Assembly: GCA_013696915.1 (NCBI GenBank) | Contig: JACCXR010000217.1 | Span: forward strand, 1-9,325 | Direction: 5' to 3' | DNA: 9,325 nt | Source: Euzebyaceae bacterium | GTDB lineage: Bacteria; Actinomycetota; Nitriliruptoria; Euzebyales; Egibacteraceae | Part shown: positions 6,003 through 9,325 of the stretch, piece after piece | Numbering within the stretch: position 1 is the stretch's first letter | How the letters are laid out: each line of letters opens with the position of its first letter | The notes under the pieces: model-generated | Seen by the model: the letters and a program-made list of their open reading frames with translations, nothing else | Told to the model about the DNA's origin: nothing | Database searches by the model: none | Position numbers and translations under genes: made by a program

Positions 6003-6048
6003 TGCTCGCGACCCGCGGAGACAGGTTCGCATCGAGCAGAAGCCTCAC
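6003..6048 (-). pseudogene. DUF5615 (PIN-like) toxin, truncated N-terminal remnant
   Basis: A GTG at 6048 opens MRLLLDANLSPRV, the characteristic start of DUF5615 PIN-like proteins, with the first catalytic aspartate in LLDANLSP. Family resemblance stops after about 15 codons, near 6003. The frame continues without homology into the leader of the neighbouring operon, and neither of the other two minus-strand frames shows the rest of the domain. The GTG overlaps the upstream antitoxin stop (GTGA). The toxin has lost most of its body by deletion or replacement and cannot be active. Confidence 0.65.
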
Positions 6049-6293
6049 CGACCTGCGGCGAGGGGAAGCGCGCGCTCCTGCACCGCGGCGGCGGCGTAGC
6101 GCAGCGCGGCGAAGACGTCCTCGCGCTCGAGGTCGGGGAAGTCCGCGAGAACCTCGTCGACGGTGCGTCCCGCGCCGAGCTGCCGAGGACCGCGCTGACC
6201 GGAATACGCAGACCCCGGATCAGGGCGGGCCGCCCGAGCTTGTCGTGGGAGATGGTGACAGCGATGGCGGCCGCGCACCCGGCGAGGCGGCAT
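6045..6293 (-). pseudogene. DUF433 antitoxin, frameshifted
   Basis: DUF433 proteins are small HTH-like antitoxins that pair with DUF5615 toxins. The first half of the domain is seen in one frame as VTISHDKLGRPALIRGLRIP followed by VSAVLG (from about 6262). The second half, QLGAGRTVDEVLADFPDLER and then EDVFAALRYAAAAVQERALP, is in another. The switch falls at about 6182-6184 and is repaired by adding one base (VLG-QLGAGRT). The first frame has no suitable start codon, while the second opens at an ATG (6293) but is out of phase with the first half. The gene is broken as read. Its stop overlaps the toxin remnant start. With the truncated toxin it marks a decayed toxin-antitoxin locus. Confidence 0.68.
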
Positions 6294-6317
6294 CGCCGGG
6301 GATACGGGGCAAACCCC

Positions 6318-6348
6318 TTGACAGGACAGGCCTCCGCGGGGGTTCCAT
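6318..6348 (+). promoter_or_regulatory. Candidate promoter of the SBP56 gene
   Basis: A perfect TTGACA -35 box lies at 6318-6323, about 125 bases before the SBP56 start. The region where a -10 box should be (about 6340-6348, GGGTTCCAT) has no TAnnnT match, so support is partial. The rest of 6294-6447 holds no gene that I can support. Confidence 0.25.
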
Positions 6349-6435
6349 GGGCGCCGCCGTCACGCGCTCGACGCCCACCCCCCGCAACCAAACAGGCCGG
6401 CCCCGCGCCAGCCGGGCCGAGCATCCGACCGCCAG

Positions 6436-6447
6436 GAGGAGTCACCC
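6436..6447 (+). promoter_or_regulatory. Ribosome binding site of the SBP56 gene
   Basis: AGGAGG stands 6-8 bases before the ATG at 6448, within CAGGAGGAGTCACCC. It is a near-perfect Shine-Dalgarno sequence and decides the start over the in-frame ATG three codons later. Confidence 0.7.
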
Positions 6448-7847
6448 ATGGTCCTGATGCGCCCCGACCCGACGTTCTACCCCTCGCCGCGGATGGCGAT
6501 GGAGGGCCCCCGCGAGGAGCTGGCCTACGTCGCCACCCTCAGCGTCGGCGACGACCCCCGCCCCGACGCGCTCGCCACGGTCGACCTCGACCCGGGTTCC
6601 GGCACGTACGGTCAGGTGGTGGACTCGCTGGAGATGCCCGTCGCCGGCGACGAGCTCCACCACTTCGGCTGGAACGTCTGCAGCGCCGCGCTCTGCCCGT
6701 ACGCCCCGCACCCGCACCTGGAACGCCGCTACCTGGTCGTGCCGGGACTGCGCTCGTCGCGGATGTACATCATCGACACGAAGGACGACCCGCGCCGCCC
6801 GACGATCGCCAAGACGATCGAGCCGGAGGTGATCGCCAAGCGGACCGGCTACAGCCGCCCGCACACCGTGCACTGCGGGCCCGACGGGATCTACGTCAGC
6901 GCGCTCGGCGCGCCCGACGGCGACGGCCCGGGCGGGGTGTTCATCCTCGATCACGAGACCTTCGAGCCGCTCGGCCGCTGGGAGGTCGACCGCGGACCGC
7001 AGTATCTGCACTACGACTTCTGGTGGCACCTCGGCCACGACACGCTCGTGTCCAGCGAGTGGGGCACGCCGAACATGATCGAGAACGGCCTCGATCCCCA
7101 GCTGCTGACCAGCCGCCAGTACGGGCATCGCCTGCACATCTGGGATCTGCGCCGGCGCCGGCACCAGCAGGTGCTCGACCTCGGGGACGCCCACCAGCTG
7201 GCGCTGGAGCTGCGGCCCGCCCACGACCCGACGAAGACCCACGGGTTCGTCAACGTCACGGTGAGCGTGGAGGACCTGTCCTCGTCGGTGTGGACGTGGA
7301 GCAGGCCGAACGGGCGGTGGGCAGTGGAGAAGGTGGCGAGCATCCCGCCAGAGCCGGCCGAGACCGGGCAGCTGCCGCCGGCCCTGCAGCCCTTCGGGGC
7401 CGTGCCGCCCCTGGTCACCGACCATGTGCTCACCCTCGACGACCGGCTGCTGCTCGTGTCCTGCTGGGGCACGGGCGAACTGCGCGCTACGACGTGTCCG
7501 ATCCGCTCAACCCCCGGCAGACCGGCAGCGTGCGGATCGGTGGGATCGTCGATCGGACGCCGCACCCGTCGGCGCCCGACCGCCCGCTGAACGGCGGCCC
7601 GCAGATGGTGGAGGCGAGCCGCGACGGTCGGCGGGTCTACTTCACGAACTCGCTGTACGCGGCGTGGGACGACCAGTTCTACCCCGACGGCATCGCCAGC
7701 TGGATGGTGAAGGTCGACGTCGACGACGACGGCGGCATCTCCCTGGACCGGGACTTCTTCGTCGACTTCTCGGCCGAGGGCCGGCGGGCGCACCAGATCC
7801 GGCTGGAGGGCGGGGACGCCTCGTCGGACTCCTACTGCTACCCGTGA
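6448..7847 (+). pseudogene. SBP56/selenium-binding protein (methanethiol oxidase family), one frameshift
   Basis: With one base restored the gene encodes about 466 residues, the normal SBP56 length. In known members (SELENBP1, bacterial MtoX) this beta-propeller enzyme oxidises methanethiol to formaldehyde, hydrogen peroxide and hydrogen sulfide. Family motifs in the first frame are DELHHFGWNVCSAALCP, the HLERRYLVVPGLRSSRMYII stretch, SRPHTVHCGPDGIYVSALG, LHYDFWWHLGHDTLVSSEWG, and PPLVTD...VSCWGTGELR. The cysteine site is CSAALC rather than the animal CSSC. At 7483-7487 (CGCGC) one base is missing. The first frame then runs to a false stop at 7590 (380 residues), while homology continues one frame over as YDVSDPLNPRQTGSVRIGGI and on to GGDASSDSYCYP, with the stop at 7845-7847. 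The downstream membrane protein overlaps this stop. The gene may be intact if the indel is an assembly error. Confidence 0.85.
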
Positions 7848-8488
7848 ACGGCGGGGCGACCGCATGGGTCACCCTTGCCGGGCTGGGCGCCTTCCACGGC
7901 CTCAACCCCGGCATGGGCTGGCTCTTCGCGGTCGCGCTCGGCCTGCAGGAACGCCGCCGAGGGGCGGTCCTGCAGGCGCTGCCGCCGATCGCCGCCGGCC
8001 ACGCGGTCGCGGTCCTCGCGGCGCTGGCCGCACTGCAACTCGTGCGGACCGCCGTGCCCCCGCGCGCCCTCGCGATCGTCAGCGCGGTCCTGCTGGTCGG
8101 CTTCGGGTCGTGGCGGCTCGTGCGGCGCCGCCATCCCCGCTGGGTGGGCATGCGCGTGAACGCCAGGGAGCTGGCGCTCTGGTCGTTCGTGATGGCCAGC
8201 GCCCACGGCGCGGGGCTCATGCTCTTCCCGATCGTCCTGCGCAGCCAGGCCACCGAATTTCAGCATCCGGTGACCGGGCTCGCCGCCGCGGGACTGACCG
8301 ACGCCACCGGCGGCCTGCTCGCGGCGGCCGCGGTGCACACCGTCGCGATGCTCGCGATGATGGCCCTCGTCGCCGTGGCGGTCTACGACCACGCCGGCGT
8401 GGCGATCCTGCGCCGTGCCTGGGTGAACCTCGACCTGCTCTGGGCAGGTGCGCTGGTTGCCGCGGGCCTGTTCGCCCTGTTCACCTGA
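7844..8488 (+). CDS. Six-helix integral membrane protein coupled to SBP56, function unknown
   Basis: The 214-residue product is strongly hydrophobic, with about six membrane segments near residues 8-34, 42-67, 75-93, 110-132, 146-180 and 196-213. Histidines occur in conserved-looking membrane settings: AFHGLNPGMGW (16-26), AAGHAVAV (50-57), ASAHGAGLM (118-126) and AVHTVAM (163-169). This spacing suggests metal handling or a redox role, and loosely recalls DsbD/UreH-like or NicO-type small transporters, but I cannot place it in a family. The GTG start at 7844 overlaps the SBP56 stop (GTGA), so the two are translationally coupled and likely work together, perhaps by supplying a metal or moving a substrate or product of the SBP56 enzyme. 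That link is inferred from context only. Confidence 0.8.
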   Translation: MNGGATAWVTLAGLGAFHGLNPGMGWLFAVALGLQERRRGAVLQALPPIAAGHAVAVLAALAALQLVRTAVPPRALAIVSAVLLVGFGSWRLVRRRHPRWVGMRVNARELALWSFVMASAHGAGLMLFPIVLRSQATEFQHPVTGLAAAGLTDATGGLLAAAAVHTVAMLAMMALVAVAVYDHAGVAILRRAWVNLDLLWAGALVAAGLFALFT

Positions 8489-8531
8489 AGCGGGTCGCAG
8501 GGTCGGGTCGCCGTGGGTGGCGGGGCGGAGC

Positions 8532-8576
8532 CGGCGATCAGGGACGCTCCTGCGTTGCCTGAGCCGTGAATCGCCG
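8532..8576. terminator. Nested hairpins after the SBP56 operon
   Basis: CGGCGAT (8532-8538) can pair with ATCGCCG (8570-8576). Inside, TCAGG (8538-8542) pairs with CCTGA (8558-8562), with a further ACG/CGT pairing (8544-8546 with 8553-8555). The structure starts 43 bases after the membrane-protein stop and has no T-tract. It could end the SBP56 transcript. Confidence 0.35.
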
Positions 8577-8612
8577 AGGCTGGTCCGAGGCGATTCTCAT
8601 GACCTCGGTGGA

Positions 8613-8633
8613 GGCGGTCGCGCAGCGACCGCC
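8613..8633. repeat. Perfect 9-bp inverted repeat before the second VapB gene
   Basis: GGCGGTCGC (8613-8621) and GCGACCGCC (8625-8633) are exact inverse complements around a GCA loop. The repeat ends 18 bases before the TATGGT -10 box and covers the expected -35 area of the VapB-like gene. It may be the operator bound by the ribbon-helix-helix antitoxin (autoregulation) or a terminator of the upstream SBP56 operon. Confidence 0.5.
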
Positions 8634-8651
8634 ATGGACTGCTGATCAGAG

Positions 8652-8664
8652 TATGGTGAACGGT
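8652..8664 (+). promoter_or_regulatory. -10 box for a leaderless VapB-like transcript
   Basis: TATGGT (8652-8657) fits TAnnnT and lies 7 bases before the ATG at 8665, the spacing expected when transcription begins at the start codon itself. No consensus -35 box is seen; the position is taken by the inverted repeat. No Shine-Dalgarno sequence of normal strength precedes either ATG. Confidence 0.4.
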
Positions 8665-8925
8665 ATGGCGGCGAAGAAGGTCACGATCACGCTCGACGAG
8701 CGCCAGTTGGACCGGGTCCGAGCCCTCGTCGAAGCAGGCAAGGCGCCCAGCGTGTCGGGTTTCGTGAAGCATGCCGTCGGGGTCGCCCTCGATGACGTCG
8801 CCGGTTGGGGCGCGCTGCTTGCCGAGGCCCTCGAAGCGACCGGCGGTCCGCTGTCCGACGACGAGCGCGCCTGGGCCGATGAGGTGCTCGGCGTCAGCAC
8901 GCAACCGAAGCGGCGCGCAGCCTGA
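8665..8925 (+). CDS. VapB-like antitoxin (ribbon-helix-helix)
   Basis: The 86-residue protein begins MAAKKVTITLDERQLDRVRA, a beta strand and first helix typical of ribbon-helix-helix antitoxins. SVSGFVKHAVGVALDD (about residues 29-44) forms the second helix. An acidic, tryptophan-containing C-terminal half (GWGALLAEAL, DDERAWADEVLG) probably binds and blocks the toxin. An in-frame ATG at 8653 exists but lies inside the -10 box, so 8665 is preferred. The stop TGA shares one base with the start of the PIN toxin (TGATG), the usual arrangement for coupled expression. Family by pattern is good; specific VapB subtype is not assigned. Confidence 0.75.
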   Translation: MAAKKVTITLDERQLDRVRALVEAGKAPSVSGFVKHAVGVALDDVAGWGALLAEALEATGGPLSDDERAWADEVLGVSTQPKRRAA

Positions 8926-9302
8926 TGCGCGGCGTCACCCTCGACGCCGGCGGCCTGATCGCGCTTGACCGCGACGAACGCCGGGTCGTGGTCTTGCTGG
9001 CGCGGGCGGCGCAGACGAGTGCTCGCGTCACCGTCCCAGCGACCGCGCTCGCGCAAGCAGTCCGTCGACCGGAACGTCAGGTGCGCCTGGCCCGGCTCAT
9101 CCGCCAGCCGACCACCGACGTCGTCGCACTCGACCGCTTGGACGCAACGGACGTCGGTCGACTGCTGGCGGCGAGCGGCACATCCGACATCACGGATGCC
9201 CATGTGGTCATCTGTGCCCGACGGCGCGACGAGCACGTGGTCACATCGGATCCTGACGACCTCAGACTGCTCGACCCGAACGTTCGGCTGATCCCACTCT
9301 GA
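8925..9302 (+). CDS. VapC-like PIN-domain toxin
   Basis: The 125-residue protein has a PIN-domain layout: a first acidic residue D7 in VTLDAGGLIALDR, the middle helix VPATALAQAVRR (37-48), acidic residues D88 and D91 in SDITDAHVVICA, and D109 in VVTSDPDDLRLL near the end. PIN toxins cleave RNA with a metal site built from these acids. The usual second-helix glutamate appears replaced by glutamine in ALAQ, a variant I recall from actinobacterial members. Length is typical (about 125-140 residues). The ATG overlaps the antitoxin stop by one base. Unlike the first PIN gene in this window, it is intact. Its RNA target cannot be predicted. Past its stop only 23 bases remain. Confidence 0.8.
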   Translation: MRGVTLDAGGLIALDRDERRVVVLLARAAQTSARVTVPATALAQAVRRPERQVRLARLIRQPTTDVVALDRLDATDVGRLLAASGTSDITDAHVVICARRRDEHVVTSDPDDLRLLDPNVRLIPL

Positions 9303-9325
9303 TCGCGGAGAATCCCGGCGAGCGC

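Noticed and set aside
6306..6317. GGGG-CAAA-CCCC hairpin upstream of the SBP56 gene
   Set aside because: A 4-bp stem is expected by chance in DNA this rich in G and C, and nothing nearby supports a role.
4592..6457. A 621-codon open frame on the plus strand opposite the Fe-S gene
   Set aside because: It is a shadow of the Fe-S gene and the DUF433 remnant. No recognisable family or ribosome site was found.

Overview
The window is very GC-rich DNA with dense, tightly packed genes. Its content points to a high-GC actinobacterium: a luciferase-fold (LLM) oxidoreductase of the F420 type, an actinobacterial-style SBP56 protein, several VapBC-like modules and many GTGA stop/start overlaps. I cannot name the genus from sequence alone; a soil Thermoleophilia-like lineage would fit but is inference. 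No rRNA, tRNA, CRISPR array, transposase or integrase was seen.

Layout. (1) 1-605 (+): the tail of an unknown gene is coupled to an AbiEii/MNT-type nucleotidyltransferase toxin candidate. (2) 688-1384 (-): a VapBC-like pair whose ribbon-helix-helix antitoxin is intact, while the PIN toxin is broken by two small frameshifts. (3) 1423-1581 (+): an orphan C-terminal piece of a LuxR/NarL-type regulator. (4) 1686-5815 (-): a four-gene operon. In transcription order it encodes a two-domain Fe-S (CCG-type) protein, an FAD-linked GlcD-like oxidase/dehydrogenase, a 94-residue protein I do not recognise, and an LLM-class flavin/F420-dependent oxidoreductase. (5) 6003-6293 (-): remains of a DUF433/DUF5615 toxin-antitoxin pair, with a frameshifted antitoxin and a toxin cut off after about 15 codons. 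(6) 6448-8488 (+): an SBP56/selenium-binding protein (methanethiol oxidase family) with one single-base frameshift, overlapping by four bases a six-helix, histidine-bearing membrane protein. (7) 8665-9302 (+): a second, intact VapBC-like pair with an apparently leaderless antitoxin.

How the parts may fit together. The minus-strand operon looks like an electron-transfer unit: an FAD dehydrogenase passes electrons through the Fe-S/CCG protein, with a cofactor-dependent LLM enzyme and a small partner co-expressed. The plus-strand pair is an SBP56 enzyme with its own membrane protein. Both units lie together between toxin-antitoxin modules and gene fragments, as in an accessory island. A shared role in C1 or organosulfur oxidation is possible but unproven. 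Three conserved genes carry indels of one or two bases that leave the downstream homology intact, so sequencing or assembly error must be excluded before they are called dead.
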